DNA of 37,902 bases, taken from contig JAFGEW010000046.1 in NCBI GenBank assembly GCA_016931415.1, forward strand, positions 1 through 37,902. The letters are read 5' to 3'. Below, one piece after another: positions 6,776-17,221 of this stretch. The notes beneath the pieces are model-generated. The model saw nothing but the letters and a program-made list of their open reading frames with translations. It was not told the origin of the DNA and made no database searches. The stretch comes from Verrucomicrobiota bacterium (GTDB lineage Bacteria; Auribacterota; JABMQX01; JAFGEW01). Both the position numbers and the translations under genes were made by a program. Each line of letters starts with the position of its first letter. Positions within the stretch are counted from its first letter, which is position 1.

Positions 6776-8203
6776 CTAGTACGCCTTGGCGAAGATGACG
6801 CGTTTCTGGGATGGCTTGCCGGTGACGATGCAGGCGCCGGGCTCGTCGGGTTCGTTGAACGGGATGCAGCGCAGCGTGGCTTTCGTCTTCTGCTTGATGA
6901 CTTCCTCGGCTTCGGTGCCGTTACCGCCCCAGTGGCAGCGGGCGAAGCAGCCGGCCTCCATGACCTCGACAAGCTGGTCGAGGGTATCGACGGTGATCGT
7001 GTTCGCCTCGCGGAACTTGAGGGCCTTCTCATACACGGCGTGCTGGATCTCATCGAGGACGGCGGGTACGCGGCTCGCGACGAGGTTGCGGTTGACGGGC
7101 GTCTTCTCGCCGGTGTCGCGGCGCACGAGGACGACCTGGTTCTTCTCGAGGTCTTTCGGGCCGATCTCCAGGCGCACGGGCACGCCCTTGAGCTCCCACT
7201 CATTGAACTTCCAGCCCGGCGTGTGCTCGTCGCGGTCGTCAACCTTGACGGCGAGCTTCGATCCGAGCGACTCCTTGATCTGCTGGGCCATGGCAACGGT
7301 CTTCACGCGCGCGTCGGGGTCGCGGTAGATGGGGACGATGACGACACTGATCGGCGCGATGCGCGGCGGGAGCACAAGGCCCTGGTCATCGGCGTGCGCC
7401 ATAACAAGCGCGCCGACGAGCCGCGTGCTCACGCCCCAGCTCGTCTGCCAGACGTATTCGAGCTGGCCCTGGCGTGTCTGGTAGGTGACCTCGAACGGCT
7501 TGGAGAAGTTCTGACCCAGGTTGTGCGAGGTGCCGCACTGGAGCGCCTTCTTGTCCTGCATCATGGCTTCGATCGTGTACGTGCTCACGGCGCCGGCGAA
7601 GCGCTCAATGGCGCTCTTCTCGCCGACGAGTACGGGGACGGCGAGCACGTCCTCGACGAACGCGCGGTACACCTCGAGCATGCGCAGCGTCTCCTCCTGC
7701 GCCTCCTCGGCGGTGGCGTGGGCCGTGTGGCCTTCTTGCCAGAGGAACTCGGTCGTGCGCAGGAACAGGCGCGTGCGCATCTCCCAGCGCACGATGTTGG
7801 CCCACTGGTTGATGAGCAGCGGGAGGTCGCGGTACGAGTTGATCCACTTGGCAAACATGCTGTACATGATCGTCTCGGACGTCGGGCGCACGTAGAGCGG
7901 CTCCTCGAGCTCGGCGCCGCCGCCGTGCGTGACCACCGCGCATTCGGGCGCGAAGCCCTCGACGTGCTGGGCCTCCTTCTTGAGGAAGCTCTCCGGGATG
8001 AACAGCGGGAAGTAAGCGTTCTGGTGGCCGGTCGCCTTGATCTCGGCGTCAAGCGTGCGTTGGATGCCCTCCCAGATCGCGTAGCCATACGGGCGGATGA
8101 TCATGCAGCCCTTGACGGGCGAGTAGTCGGCCATCTCGGCCTTCTGCACGACGTCTGTATACCAACGCGAGTAGTCTTCCGATCGGCTCGTGATACCCTT
8201 CAT
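6776..8203 (-). CDS. proS: Prolyl-tRNA synthetase, archaeal/eukaryotic type
   Basis: This 475-residue class II synthetase charges tRNA-Pro with proline. It is the short ProS3 type, without the editing insertion of the common bacterial enzyme: it begins [19 protein letters not shown] and ends in a C-terminal Tyr (VIFAKAY). Motif 2 is seen as [20 protein letters not shown] (about 139-158), followed by HTAH. The anticodon-binding domain begins near the segment [12 protein letters not shown], and a C-terminal domain with Cys residues (CFARCHW) follows. ATG at 8203 is preceded by GAGG. The gene is separated by 93 bases from the HAD phosphatase gene upstream and may share its transcript. Confidence 0.96.
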   Translation of the reverse strand: MKGITSRSEDYSRWYTDVVQKAEMADYSPVKGCMIIRPYGYAIWEGIQRTLDAEIKATGHQNAYFPLFIPESFLKKEAQHVEGFAPECAVVTHGGGAELEEPLYVRPTSETIMYSMFAKWINSYRDLPLLINQWANIVRWEMRTRLFLRTTEFLWQEGHTAHATAEEAQEETLRMLEVYRAFVEDVLAVPVLVGEKSAIERFAGAVSTYTIEAMMQDKKALQCGTSHNLGQNFSKPFEVTYQTRQGQLEYVWQTSWGVSTRLVGALVMAHADDQGLVLPPRIAPISVVIVPIYRDPDARVKTVAMAQQIKESLGSKLAVKVDDRDEHTPGWKFNEWELKGVPVRLEIGPKDLEKNQVVLVRRDTGEKTPVNRNLVASRVPAVLDEIQHAVYEKALKFREANTITVDTLDQLVEVMEAGCFARCHWGGNGTEAEEVIKQKTKATLRCIPFNEPDEPGACIVTGKPSQKRVIFAKAY

Positions 8204-8296
8204 GCCCCTGCCTCGGTCCTGGTGTTCGTTCCATTCGCTCCAGATCGCACGGATCAGTTCTCGTCGAGATCCGTGGTCCTTGGTGCAGTCCGTGGC

Positions 8297-9157
8297 TCAT
8301 CCCTCAAAGGCGCAGCGCTCGATCGCCTCGGCCACACCGTCGTGGTCCTTGTCGGCTGTAATCCAATCGGCGATCCGGCGCACCGGCTCAACGGCATTTG
8401 CCATCGCCACCCCAAACCCGGCGCCTTCGATCATGGCGAGGTCGTTCAGATCGTCACCGATTGCCATGATGCGTTGGGGCGGGATGCTATAGGAAGCGGC
8501 CAGGAATTGCAAGGCCCGCCACTTCGACGCACCCTCGGGGAGCACTTCGAGCGAGCTGCCGCTGTATTTGGTGTTGCGGACAGTGAAGACGTGCGCCAGC
8601 CCGCGCGTCGCCTCGGCAAGCGGCCCCTCGACGGCGCGCAGCCGCTCGCCCTCGTGCATGATGCAGCACTGGATGACGCGCTCGGTCGGCAACACCTCGA
8701 GCGTCTCGACGGCGCGCAGCATGCGCGGGTTCCAGTCAATGTACTCCATGTGATAGGCGTTGGCGCCGCGGGCGGCATCGCGCCCGTCCGTCACGTCCGC
8801 GCAGTACTCATAAGCCGGGTACTCGTCGACCATGACGAGCGCAGGCGTGTCCGGACAGAGACGCTTGAGCGCGCCGATCACCGTGCGGTAGGCCTCCCGC
8901 GTGAAAAAGCTCGAGTAGACCGTCTCGCCGGACGCGACCTCCTTGGCCACCACGCCGTTGTTGACCACGATGTGGTCGGCAAACGACACGCCGCCCAGCA
9001 CCTCCATCGCCGACGAGAAGCGCCGGCCGGTGCAGATGACGATCTCGACGCCGGCACGGTGGGCTCGATCGACTGCCGCGCGCGTGCGCGGCGTCACCTT
9101 GCCCTCGCTCGAGAGCAGCGTCGAATCAAGGTCAATGGCGATCAGATCGAATCTCAT
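8297..9157 (-). CDS. HAD-superfamily hydrolase, Cof type
   Basis: This 286-residue cytoplasmic phosphatase-like protein shows all four HAD motifs. Motif I is DLDSTLL with the nucleophilic Asp (D9), motif II is ICTGR, the motif III Lys lies in EGASKW, and motif IV is GDDLNDLAMI. The large insertion between motifs II and III is the type IIB cap typical of the Cof subfamily, which dephosphorylates sugar phosphates and nucleotides of broad specificity. The substrate cannot be predicted. The ribosome-binding site is weak. The 107-base gap upstream towards purC holds a stretch of repeat-like sequence and no gene. Confidence 0.9.
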   Translation of the reverse strand: MRFDLIAIDLDSTLLSSEGKVTPRTRAAVDRAHRAGVEIVICTGRRFSSAMEVLGGVSFADHIVVNNGVVAKEVASGETVYSSFFTREAYRTVIGALKRLCPDTPALVMVDEYPAYEYCADVTDGRDAARGANAYHMEYIDWNPRMLRAVETLEVLPTERVIQCCIMHEGERLRAVEGPLAEATRGLAHVFTVRNTKYSGSSLEVLPEGASKWRALQFLAASYSIPPQRIMAIGDDLNDLAMIEGAGFGVAMANAVEPVRRIADWITADKDHDGVAEAIERCAFEG

Positions 9158-9264
9158 ACTTCAACGGGCCATAGATCTCACAGATGACACGGATCAACGC
9201 ACAACCGCCGGTGGTCTGCGCGTGGGATCAGTTGTCCGCCTGCGGAGTCTGTGGCGAACCTTTC

Positions 9265-10158
9265 CTAGCCCTCAAACGCCTTGCCGGTGAGGCGCTCATA
9301 GGCCTCGACGTAGCGGGCGCGCGTCCCGTCGATGACCTTCCGCGGCAATCTCGGCGCGGGCGGCGTCTTGTCCCAATCGAGTGTCTCCAGGTAGTCGCGC
9401 ACGTACTGCTTGTCGAAACTCGGCTGGATGTGCCCCGGCTCCCACTGGTCGGCGGGCCAGAACCGCGACGAGTCTGGCGTGAGCACCTCGTCGATGAGGA
9501 TCAGCTCGCCGTCGCGCTCGCCGAACTCGAACTTCGTGTCGCACAGGATGATGCCGCGCTCGCGAGCGTAGTCGCGCGCCCTGGTGTAGATGGCCAGACT
9601 CATCGAGGCGAGCTCGCCGGCCGTCGCTTCGCCGACGAGCTCGGCCGCCCGTTCCTGCGTGATGTTCTCATCATGGCCGGTCTCGGCCTTCGTCGCAGGC
9701 GTGAAGATCGGCTCGGGCAGCTCGGAGCCGAGCTTGAGTCCGTCGGGCAGCGCGATGCCGCACACGCTTTGCGATTGCCGGTACTCCTTCCAGCCGCTGC
9801 CGGCCAAGTAGCCGCGCACGACGCACTCGATCGGCACGACGTCGGCCTTGATGCCGATCATCGATCGGCCGGCGAGCTGTTTTCGGTAGGGCGCGAGCTC
9901 CTCGGGATACTCGTCGAGGTCGCCGGTCACAACGTGGTTCTCGCAGATGCCGGCGAGGAAGTCGAACCAGAACAACGAGATCTGCGTGAGCACCTTGCCC
10001 TTATCGGGAATCGGGTCGGGCAGAATGCAGTCGAAGGCCGACAGACGGTCGGTCGCGACAAAGAGCAGCGTGTCGCCCAAGTCGAACACCTCGCGCACCT
10101 TGCCGCTCTTGAACCGTGTGATGCCCGGCATCTCGATCGTCATGATTCCAGCGCTCAT
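9265..10158 (-). CDS. purC: SAICAR synthase (purine biosynthesis)
   Basis: The 297-residue enzyme joins aspartate to CAIR using ATP, giving SAICAR in de novo purine synthesis. The N-terminal ATP-binding motif is ITRFKSGKVREVFDLGDTLL, followed by ATDRLSAFDCILPDPIPDKG. Further family blocks are VVPIECVVRGYLAGSGWKEY and LILIDEVLTPDSSRFW. The length agrees with the approximately 300-residue form found in yeast and many bacteria. ATG at 10158 has GAGGAG close upstream. Other pur genes are absent from the window. It lies 84 bases after recN on the same strand; an inverted repeat in that gap may separate the transcripts. Confidence 0.96.
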   Translation of the reverse strand: MSAGIMTIEMPGITRFKSGKVREVFDLGDTLLFVATDRLSAFDCILPDPIPDKGKVLTQISLFWFDFLAGICENHVVTGDLDEYPEELAPYRKQLAGRSMIGIKADVVPIECVVRGYLAGSGWKEYRQSQSVCGIALPDGLKLGSELPEPIFTPATKAETGHDENITQERAAELVGEATAGELASMSLAIYTRARDYARERGIILCDTKFEFGERDGELILIDEVLTPDSSRFWPADQWEPGHIQPSFDKQYVRDYLETLDWDKTPPAPRLPRKVIDGTRARYVEAYERLTGKAFEG

Positions 10159-10188
10159 CGTCTCCTCCTCGACTCATTGCGTCCTCGG

Positions 10189-10239
10189 CCTGCGCCGCGG
10201 TGAGAGAAGAACACCCGCAGGGCACGCCGAGGGCGCAGG
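10189..10239. repeat. 8-bp inverted repeat between recN and purC
   Basis: CCTGCGCC (10189-10196) and GGCGCAGG (10232-10239) are exact reverse complements, separated by 35 bases. On the minus-strand transcript they could fold into a hairpin between the recN stop and the purC start. There is no T-run, so an intrinsic terminator is doubtful. Confidence 0.35.
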
Positions 10240-10242
10240 GGG

Positions 10243-11895
10243 CTACCGCTTCAACAGCTCACGGGCAAGCGTGCGGGTCTCGCTCGAGACCTTCTCGCCC
10301 CCGAGCATGCGGGCCAGCTCAGCCACACGCGCCTCATCATCGAGCCGATTGATTTTCGTCACTGTTCGTCTCTTGTCAACCGCCTTATACACCGCGAGGT
10401 GCGTCGTGGCCTTCCCCGCTACCTGCGCCAGATGCGTGATACACAGCACCTGGTGTGAGCCGCCCAGCGCGCTCAGCTTGTCGCCGACAACGGCGGCCGT
10501 CTCGCCCCCGATGTTCACGTCCACCTCGTCGAAGATGAGCACGGGGACGCAGTCGCTCGCAGCGAGGACACTCTTGACGGCGAGCATCGTGCGCGAGATC
10601 TCTCCGCTCGAGGCGATCTGCCGCAGGCCCTTCATCTCCTCGCCGAGGTTGGGCGAGATCATGAACTCGACCTCATCGAGGCCCGTCGGTCCCGGCTCTT
10701 TCGTCTCGAACGACACATCGAAGCGGCCGTTCGCCATGCCAAGCTCGCGCAGGTTGCGCTCGACGGCCGTCGCGAGGCCCTTCGCCGCCTTCTTGCGTTC
10801 GACCGAAAGCTTCGTCGCCTTGTCGCGAAGCCTCTTCTCGAGGTCGGCAATCTCGATGGCCAGACGCGCGAGCTCTTCGTCCCGATGCGTGATCCTGCGT
10901 ATAGCCTCCTCACACCCGGTGCAGAACTCGACGATCTCCTCGATCGTGTTGCCGTACTTGCGCTTGAGCTGCGCAATGAGCGCAAGCCGCTCCTCGATCG
11001 CCTCGAACCGCACGGGATCGAACTCGATCCCGTCGCGCCGCGCGCGTACCGTCGACGCAACGTCCTCGATCGTAGCGATGCCGTCGTTCAACTCGTCGAA
11101 GGCGGCCCTCGTTGCATCGTCGATGCGGCCGGCTTCCTCGCAGGCGCGCGCCGCTTCATTGAGGCGCGTCATTGCCGAGCCGTCGTCGGCCACCAGGGCG
11201 TCGTAGACCGTCGAAAGCAGCCGGTGCAGTGTCTCGGCGTTCGCGAGGATGCGCCGCTCTTTGCGCAATGCCTCGTCCTCGCCCGGCTCGAGCTTCGCCC
11301 CCTGGATCTCGTCGACCTGGAACGTGTGGAGATCGAGCTGGTGGGCCTTCTCGCGCTCCCCCTCGGCCAGATCGTCGCGTTCGTGGCGTTTGACAGAGAG
11401 GTCCTCCGAGATGGCCCTGATCTCACGGCGCCGTTCCCCGAGCCCGGCGTACTCGTCGATCACGTCGAGATGCGTACCCGCACGCAGGAGCGCCTGATGG
11501 TCGTGCTGGCCGTGAATATCGACCAGGAGATCGCCGATCTGGCCGAGCATGCCGACACTGACGGGGCTCCCGTTGACGTGGCACCTGTTCCGCCCGTTCG
11601 AGGTTAGCTCGCGGTGCAGGACGAGCACGTCATCGCACTCGAGGCCGAGCTCGCGAAGCGCTGCGCCGATCGGGCCATCGACGTCGAGCTCGAATGCCGC
11701 GTCAACAACGGCGCGGTCGGCCCCCGTGCGGATCGAGCGCGCGTCGGCCCGGGCACCAAGCACGAATTCGAGCGCACCGATGATGATCGACTTGCCCGCG
11801 CCCGTCTCGCCCGTAAGCGCGTTGAAGCCGGGGGCGAACTCGACGTGGAGTTCGTCGACGAGTGCCACGTTTCGGATCTTGAGCTCGCGCAACAT
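10243..11895 (-). CDS. recN: DNA repair ATPase RecN
   Basis: This 550-residue SMC-like protein acts in double-strand break repair by bridging DNA ends. It starts [20 protein letters not shown], followed by Walker A GETGAGKS (about residues 29-36). A long coiled-coil middle follows, then a C-terminal half with the signature region and Walker B VLIFDEVDVNIGG, and the His-switch region CITHLAQVA. The length matches the family. ATG at 11895 overlaps the lepA stop by one base (TGATG), so translation is probably coupled. An in-frame upstream reading to 12030 lies inside lepA and has no family similarity. It is the last gene of the long minus-strand train. Confidence 0.96.
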   Translation of the reverse strand: MLRELKIRNVALVDELHVEFAPGFNALTGETGAGKSIIIGALEFVLGARADARSIRTGADRAVVDAAFELDVDGPIGAALRELGLECDDVLVLHRELTSNGRNRCHVNGSPVSVGMLGQIGDLLVDIHGQHDHQALLRAGTHLDVIDEYAGLGERRREIRAISEDLSVKRHERDDLAEGEREKAHQLDLHTFQVDEIQGAKLEPGEDEALRKERRILANAETLHRLLSTVYDALVADDGSAMTRLNEAARACEEAGRIDDATRAAFDELNDGIATIEDVASTVRARRDGIEFDPVRFEAIEERLALIAQLKRKYGNTIEEIVEFCTGCEEAIRRITHRDEELARLAIEIADLEKRLRDKATKLSVERKKAAKGLATAVERNLRELGMANGRFDVSFETKEPGPTGLDEVEFMISPNLGEEMKGLRQIASSGEISRTMLAVKSVLAASDCVPVLIFDEVDVNIGGETAAVVGDKLSALGGSHQVLCITHLAQVAGKATTHLAVYKAVDKRRTVTKINRLDDEARVAELARMLGGEKVSSETRTLARELLKR

Positions 11896-13694
11896 CAGTC
11901 CGTCGCCTTGAGCACTTCCACAAACGCCGACTGCGGAAGGCTGACCATGCCGATCTGCTTCATGCGCTTCTTGCCGGCCTTCTGCTTCTCCAGAAGTTTG
12001 CGCTTGCGCGTAATGTCGCCGCCGTAGCACTTGGCAGTGACGTCCTTGCGCACGGCGCTTACCGTCTCACGCGCGATGATGCGTGCGCCGATGGCCGCCT
12101 GAATCGCCACGCGGAACTGCTGACGCGGGATGACCTCGCGGAGCTTCTTGCAGATCGCGCGGCTGCGGAAGTCGGCGCGATCGCGATGCACGATCATCGA
12201 GAACGCGTCGACGGGATCGCCGTTGAGCAGGATGTCGACGCGAACCATGTCGCCCGGCCGGTATTCGAGCAGTTCCCAGTCGAGCGAGCCGTAGCCGCGC
12301 GTGACCGACTTGAGCTTGTCGTAGTAGTCGACGATGATCTCGCTCAGCGGGAACTCGAACGTGAGCAGGACGCGCCGCGAGTCGAGCGACTCCGTGGCGA
12401 CACACTCGCCGCGCCGCTCCAGGCCGAGCTGCATTACGGCCCCGATGTGCTCGTTGGGGACGATGACCGACGCGGTGATGTACGGTTCCTCGACCGCGCC
12501 GATCACCGCCGGGTCCGGCCAATGGATCGGGTTGTCGACCTCGACGAGCGTGCCGTCGGTCTTGAGGATGCGGTAGATGACACTCGGTGTCGTCGAAATC
12601 GTCGCGATGCCGAACTCGCGTTCGATGCGCTCGAAGATGATCTCCAGATGGAGCAGGCCGAGGAATCCGCACCGGAACCCGAAGCCAAGGGCTACCGAGC
12701 TCTCCGGCTCGTAGATGAACGAGGCGTCGTTCAGCCGCAACCGTTCGAGCGCGTCCTTGAGCTGCTCGTAATCGCTCGCCTCGATCGGATAGAGGCCGCT
12801 GAACACCATCGGCCGCACGTCGCGGAAACCGGGCAACGCCGCCTCGGCGGGATGCGCCTCGTCCGTGATCGTGTCGCCGATGCGTACAAGGACCGCTTCC
12901 TTGATCCCGGCGACAATGTAGCCGACATCGCCCGGCTCGAGCGCCTCGATGGGCGTCATCGCGGGCCGGAACACGCCGACCTCGGAGACGGGGAAGGTCC
13001 GGCCGCTGCTCATCATGCGCATCGTCGTGCCCCGCGCGATCCGGCCCGAGAACACGCGCACGTAGCTCACCGCGCCACGATAAGCGTCGAACGTACAGTC
13101 GAAGATGAGCGCCTTCAGCACCTCGTCCGCATCCGACCGCGGTGGCGGGATGCGTTCGACGACAGCCTCGAGGATGGGCGCCACGCCGTCGCCTGTCTTG
13201 GCGCTGCACGCGAGTGCCTCTTCGGCGGGGATGGCGATGATCTCCTCGATCTGCTTGAGCACACCTGCCACGTCCGCCGACGGCAGGTCGATCTTGTTGA
13301 TCACGGGGATAATCTCGAGCCCGCGTTCGAGCGCGAGGTGGAGGTTGGCGATCGTCTGCGCTTCGATGCCCTGCGCCGCGTCGATGACAAGCAGCGCGCC
13401 CTCGCACGCCGCGAGGCTGCGCGAGACCTCGTAGGTGAAATCGACGTGGCCCGGCGTATCAATGAGGTTGAGCTCGTAGGTCGCCCCATCGGCCGCCGGG
13501 TACACCATGCGCACGGGGTGCGCCTTGATCGTGATGCCGCGCTCGCGCTCGAGGTCCATGTTGTCGAGCACCTGCGCCTGCATCTCGCGCTGGGCGATCG
13601 TGTGCGTCAGCTCCAGGAACCGATCGGCGAGCGTGGACTTGCCGTGGTCGATGTGGGCGATGATGCAGAAGTTCCGGATATGCGATCGGTCCAT
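11895..13694 (-). CDS. lepA: Translation elongation factor 4 (LepA)
   Basis: This 599-residue GTPase acts on ribosomes. The G motifs are AHIDHGKST (G1, near the N-terminus), DTPGHVDF (G3), NKIDLP (G4) and SAKTGDG (G5). The LepA-specific C-terminal domain carries [18 protein letters not shown] and KKRMKQIG. The start at 13694 ([20 protein letters not shown]) gives exactly the E. coli length. A second possible ATG at 13733 overlaps the stop of the preceding kinase gene as ATGA and would add 13 residues ([13 protein letters not shown]); this coupling makes it a serious alternative. Its place behind sugar-kinase genes rather than lepB is notable. Confidence 0.97.
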   Translation of the reverse strand: MDRSHIRNFCIIAHIDHGKSTLADRFLELTHTIAQREMQAQVLDNMDLERERGITIKAHPVRMVYPAADGATYELNLIDTPGHVDFTYEVSRSLAACEGALLVIDAAQGIEAQTIANLHLALERGLEIIPVINKIDLPSADVAGVLKQIEEIIAIPAEEALACSAKTGDGVAPILEAVVERIPPPRSDADEVLKALIFDCTFDAYRGAVSYVRVFSGRIARGTTMRMMSSGRTFPVSEVGVFRPAMTPIEALEPGDVGYIVAGIKEAVLVRIGDTITDEAHPAEAALPGFRDVRPMVFSGLYPIEASDYEQLKDALERLRLNDASFIYEPESSVALGFGFRCGFLGLLHLEIIFERIEREFGIATISTTPSVIYRILKTDGTLVEVDNPIHWPDPAVIGAVEEPYITASVIVPNEHIGAVMQLGLERRGECVATESLDSRRVLLTFEFPLSEIIVDYYDKLKSVTRGYGSLDWELLEYRPGDMVRVDILLNGDPVDAFSMIVHRDRADFRSRAICKKLREVIPRQQFRVAIQAAIGARIIARETVSAVRKDVTAKCYGGDITRKRKLLEKQKAGKKRMKQIGMVSLPQSAFVEVLKATD

Positions 13695-13729
13695 AGTCGT
13701 CCGCGAGTCGTCCCCGCGTCTTTCTCCGC

Positions 13730-14740
13730 TCATGCCGCCACGCGCACGTCGAGACCCGTCGGCGAGATGGCGTACGGGAGGATCTCGGCCCCGTCGTCGC
13801 GCAGCGACGCCTCGACCACCTCCCGCGTGCCACACTCGACGAAGGTGATCATGCTCCCGCCGCCGCCGGCGCCGCAGAGCTTGCTCGCAATCGCGCCGTG
13901 CTTGGCGGCGTTGGCCATCATCCTGTCAATGTGTGCGTTCGTCACGCCCTCGGCCAGCATGCGCCGGCACGCCCACTCGCGCGCGAGGTGCTCGCCGAGC
14001 GCGTCGAGATCACCCGCGCGAAGGCACTCGGTCATGGCGATTGCCGACGCTTTGATCTCGGCCATGTTGCGCACCGTCGCCGTGTTGCCGTCCATGTAGT
14101 TGCGCACCATGTGCCAGTTCGTCGCGCCCGAAAACCGCGGCTCGCCCGCAAAGCTCAGGATGAGCCGCTCCTCAATCGCGCGCTGTGCGCTCGGATCCTC
14201 GAGCAGCGGCTCGACCCGGTTCTCGACGAGGCCGAACCAGATCGCGTTGGCCCCGCCGTACATGGCCGCATAGTAGTCCTGCTTCCCCGTGAGCGTCGAG
14301 AGCGTCTGCGCCTCCAGGAGCGACGCAATATGGATAAGTTCCTCCTTCGAGCGCACCTCACCGTTGAGCGCCGTGAGCGCACCGCTCAGGGCAATGAGCA
14401 GCGACGACGACGCGCCGAGGCCCGAGCCTTCCCTGACGTTGTTGCGCGTTTCAATGTTGACGCCCACCGGCGGCCTGTAGAACCGCACGGCGCGGCAGAC
14501 CAAGTCGAGACGCCGCTCCGCGTCAAGCGCGGCGAGGTTGTCGGCCTCGACGACAGTGCCGACATCCAGTGCGCGGATCACGATGCGCTCGTCGTCGCGC
14601 GTCTCGACGCGAACCTGGCTCGTGAGCGTCACGGCTACATTGACCGTCACGCTCCCAACCTCGAACAGGTAGAGAGGGAAGATGTCGAGCGTGCCGCCCG
14701 CGAGATCGACACGGTTCGGCGCCATCGCCTCGATGATCAC
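13730..14740 (-). CDS. GHMP-family sugar kinase (heptose/fucose kinase-like)
   Basis: The 336-residue protein has the three GHMP motifs. Motif 1 is [13 protein letters not shown] near the N-terminus, motif 2 is [14 protein letters not shown] (about 103-116), and motif 3 is [14 protein letters not shown] near the C-terminus. Known members phosphorylate sugars such as D-glycero-D-manno-heptose 7-phosphate, fucose or galactose, or mevalonate. The LAGGTLDI motif 1 resembles the heptose/fucose branch. GTG at 14740 is chosen because GGAGG lies 7 bases upstream; the ATG at 14725 is farther from it. The nearby mutase and mannose-1-phosphate guanylyltransferase suggest a role in nucleotide-sugar supply. 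The substrate is inferred, not shown. Confidence 0.82.
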   Translation of the reverse strand: MIIEAMAPNRVDLAGGTLDIFPLYLFEVGSVTVNVAVTLTSQVRVETRDDERIVIRALDVGTVVEADNLAALDAERRLDLVCRAVRFYRPPVGVNIETRNNVREGSGLGASSSLLIALSGALTALNGEVRSKEELIHIASLLEAQTLSTLTGKQDYYAAMYGGANAIWFGLVENRVEPLLEDPSAQRAIEERLILSFAGEPRFSGATNWHMVRNYMDGNTATVRNMAEIKASAIAMTECLRAGDLDALGEHLAREWACRRMLAEGVTNAHIDRMMANAAKHGAIASKLCGAGGGGSMITFVECGTREVVEASLRDDGAEILPYAISPTGLDVRVAA

Positions 14741-14828
14741 ACAGGGTCCTCCAGTCGCCGTCCTGTAACGGGGAGAGTCTAGCAGACTGACCGGGAGCTC
14801 CGGAACGACGTTTTCCGGGCCCTGCGGC

Positions 14829-15785
14829 CTACACCGGGTCGCGACCCAGGTCGATGAGCAGCGCGCGAGCCGCACCGATCATGCCCGCGTTGTCGCTCAG
14901 GCGGCTGCGCGGAAACCGCACGCCGCGGACCATGGCGCGAAAGGCGCGCCGCTCGACCTCGGCCCGCATCGGCTTGAACAGCAGGGCGCCGAAGTTCGCC
15001 ACCCCGCCCGAGAAGCTGACCACCTCGGGGTTGAAGATGTTGATCGCAGCCCCAATGGCAATGCCGAGCAGACGGCCCGTGTCCTCGATGATCTCGAGCG
15101 CGAGGCGGTCGCCGTGTTTCGCCGCCTGATGAATGACGCGCGCCGTGACCGTCTCCGGCTTCATCCGCGCCAGCACCGACGGCCCGCCCTGGAGCAAACG
15201 GCAGAGCGTACGCCTGACAATGCCGGTGGCCGACGCGTACGTTTCGAGGCAACCCTGGCTGCCGCACCCGCAGAGCAGCCCGTCGGGCACGATGGTGACG
15301 TGGCCGAGTTCGGCCCCCGCGCAATCGCGCCCCTCGAGCAGGCGCCCCTCGACGATGACACCACCGCCGATGCCCGTACCGAGCGTGTAATGGACCAGGT
15401 TGCACGTGCCGCGCCCCACGCCGACCCAGTGCTCGGCCAGCGCGGCGCAGTTCGCGTCGTTCGCCACCTTGCACGGCAGACCGAAGCGCTTGAGCACGGC
15501 GTCCTTGAGCCGGATTTTGCCCCAGCCGGGGATGTTGGGCGAATGGAGGATCGTCCCGCTGCTGTCGAGCGGCCCCGGCGATCCGACACCGATGCCCACA
15601 ACGCCGGCCCGCGCCTTGTCGAGCATCCCGGCGATCCCATCGAGAATGCGCTCGAGCGTGCGTGCCGCACCCTCGTGTCCCTCGGTGCGACACTGGCTGC
15701 GCTCGAGCACCTCGCCCTTCGACGATACAAGCCCGAAGCGGATGTTTGTCCCTCCGAGATCAACTCCCACGATCGGTTTCGCCAT
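14829..15785 (-). CDS. ROK-family sugar kinase (glucokinase-like)
   Basis: This 318-residue kinase starts MAKPIVGVDLGGTNIRFGLV with the phosphate-binding DLGGTN loop. Other blocks are VANDANCAALAEH with the catalytic Asp, LGTGIGGGVI, and the ROK zinc site GHVTI followed by CGCGSQGCLETYAS. SFSGGVANF is the second phosphate loop. The likely reaction is ATP-dependent phosphorylation of glucose or a related hexose in the cytoplasm. All zinc ligands are present, favouring an enzyme over a repressor, and there is no DNA-binding domain. The ATG at 15785 overlaps the mutase stop as TGATG; a GTG at 15788 is also possible after AAGGAG. Confidence 0.92.
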   Translation of the reverse strand: MAKPIVGVDLGGTNIRFGLVSSKGEVLERSQCRTEGHEGAARTLERILDGIAGMLDKARAGVVGIGVGSPGPLDSSGTILHSPNIPGWGKIRLKDAVLKRFGLPCKVANDANCAALAEHWVGVGRGTCNLVHYTLGTGIGGGVIVEGRLLEGRDCAGAELGHVTIVPDGLLCGCGSQGCLETYASATGIVRRTLCRLLQGGPSVLARMKPETVTARVIHQAAKHGDRLALEIIEDTGRLLGIAIGAAINIFNPEVVSFSGGVANFGALLFKPMRAEVERRAFRAMVRGVRFPRSRLSDNAGMIGAARALLIDLGRDPV

Positions 15786-17221
15786 CACACAACGCTCCTT
15801 GCCGTTTGCTCACCAAGGGCCAGCAGTTCGTCAACAACGTCGAAGCTCTTCGCCTCGGCATAGATGCGCAGGACCGGTTCGGTCCCCGACGGCCGCACAA
15901 GCAGCCAGTCGTCGTTCTCCGCGATGAACTTCACCCCGTCGTAGGTCTTGACCTCCACGACAAGCGAACCGCCCAGCGACTCGATAGGCCGCCCCGCAAG
16001 GTGCCGCAACAAGTCATCCTTGCGCTCGAGCGGGTACTCGACGTCGACGCGCCGGTAGCGGAACGTGCCGTACTCGGCATCGAGCCCGGCCATGATCTCG
16101 TCCAGACGCCGGCCCGTCGTCGCCATGAGCTCGAGCAGGAGAAGTCCGCTCAGTGTGCCGTCGCGCTCGGGGATGTAGCCCGCGTAGCCGATGCCGCCGC
16201 TCTCCTCGCCGCCGATGAGCACGTCGCGTGTGCGCAACAGCTCGCAGATGTGCTTGAACCCGATCGGCACCTCGACGAGCTCGAGTCTGTGTTTCCGGGC
16301 GATCTTCTCGACGAGCGTCGTGCTCGAGATCGTCTTGGCGACGATCCCGCGCGCCTTGCGGTGCTCGAGAAAATGCAGCAGGAGCATGGCGAAGATCTGG
16401 TGCGGGCTGACGAACGTGCCGTCGGGCATGCAGGCGCCGATACGGTCGGCGTCGCCATCAACGGCCAGCCCCACGTCGGCGCCGGACCTGGCCGTTGTCT
16501 CCTCGAGCAGCCTGGTGTGCGGCGGGATCGGCTCGGGAAAGATGTCGGGGAAGTCCGGATGACGGTCGCCGCGAATCGTCTCCACCGTGCACGTCGTGCC
16601 GCCGAGCAACTCGCTCATCAGGTGTTGCTGCGCGCCGTACATCGCGTCGGCCACGATGCGGAAGCCCGCGCCGGCGACCCGCTTGAAGTCCACGAACGCG
16701 CGCAACCCGTCGAGGTAGCCGGGCACGAAGTCCGCCTCCTTGACAAGGCCCCCCGCCTTCGCCTCCTCGATCGGCAGCACCTTCGGCTGCGTGAGATAGA
16801 GGTGCGCCTCGATCTGCGAGGTAACGGCCTTGTCGGCCGAGCCGGCGTAGTCGGCCTTGAACTTGAACCCGTTGAACTGCGGTGGATTGTGGCTCGCCGT
16901 GAACATGATGCCCGCGTCGAGGCCGCGCTCCTTGATCGCCCAGGACACGCACGGGCTGGGAATGGCGCGCGTGCTCAGATCCACGCGGATGCCGTTCGCC
17001 GCAAGCACCTCAGCGGCAAGCGCCGCGAAAGTCTCGGACTGGAACCGCGTATCGTAGCCGATGGCGATGCGCACGGAAGGCTTGCCGAGCGAGAGCAGGT
17101 AATCGGCCGCTGCCTGCGATACTGTGCGTACGCTGTCGAACGTAAACGTATCCGCGATGACGCCGCGCCACCCGTCGGTGCCGAACGTAATCTGCGGCCT
17201 TGCCGTCCTCGCATCAGCCAT
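15785..17221 (-). CDS. Phosphoglucomutase/phosphomannomutase
   Basis: The 478-residue alpha-D-phosphohexomutase interconverts hexose 6- and 1-phosphates. Visible motifs are FGTDGWRG at the N-terminus, the phosphoserine loop MFTASHNPPQFNGFK, the metal-binding loop DGDADR, the sugar-binding loop GGEESGG, and the C-terminal phosphate-binding loop RPSGTEPVLRIYAE. The sugar-binding GGEESGG is compatible with glucose or mannose, so specificity is open. The neighbouring guanylyltransferase would use mannose 1-phosphate, which favours a phosphomannomutase activity at least in part. ATG at 17221 overlaps the end of rpe by 8 bases. Longer in-frame readings run inside rpe and lack similarity. Confidence 0.94.
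   Translation of the reverse strand: MADARTARPQITFGTDGWRGVIADTFTFDSVRTVSQAAADYLLSLGKPSVRIAIGYDTRFQSETFAALAAEVLAANGIRVDLSTRAIPSPCVSWAIKERGLDAGIMFTASHNPPQFNGFKFKADYAGSADKAVTSQIEAHLYLTQPKVLPIEEAKAGGLVKEADFVPGYLDGLRAFVDFKRVAGAGFRIVADAMYGAQQHLMSELLGGTTCTVETIRGDRHPDFPDIFPEPIPPHTRLLEETTARSGADVGLAVDGDADRIGACMPDGTFVSPHQIFAMLLLHFLEHRKARGIVAKTISSTTLVEKIARKHRLELVEVPIGFKHICELLRTRDVLIGGEESGGIGYAGYIPERDGTLSGLLLLELMATTGRRLDEIMAGLDAEYGTFRYRRVDVEYPLERKDDLLRHLAGRPIESLGGSLVVEVKTYDGVKFIAENDDWLLVRPSGTEPVLRIYAEAKSFDVVDELLALGEQTARSVV

Noticed and set aside
6596-9187. 863-residue plus-strand reading
   Set aside because: It is antisense to proS and the HAD phosphatase gene. Long antisense frames are common at this GC content.
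12186-14099. 637-residue plus-strand reading
   Set aside because: Antisense to lepA and the GHMP kinase, both with complete family motifs.
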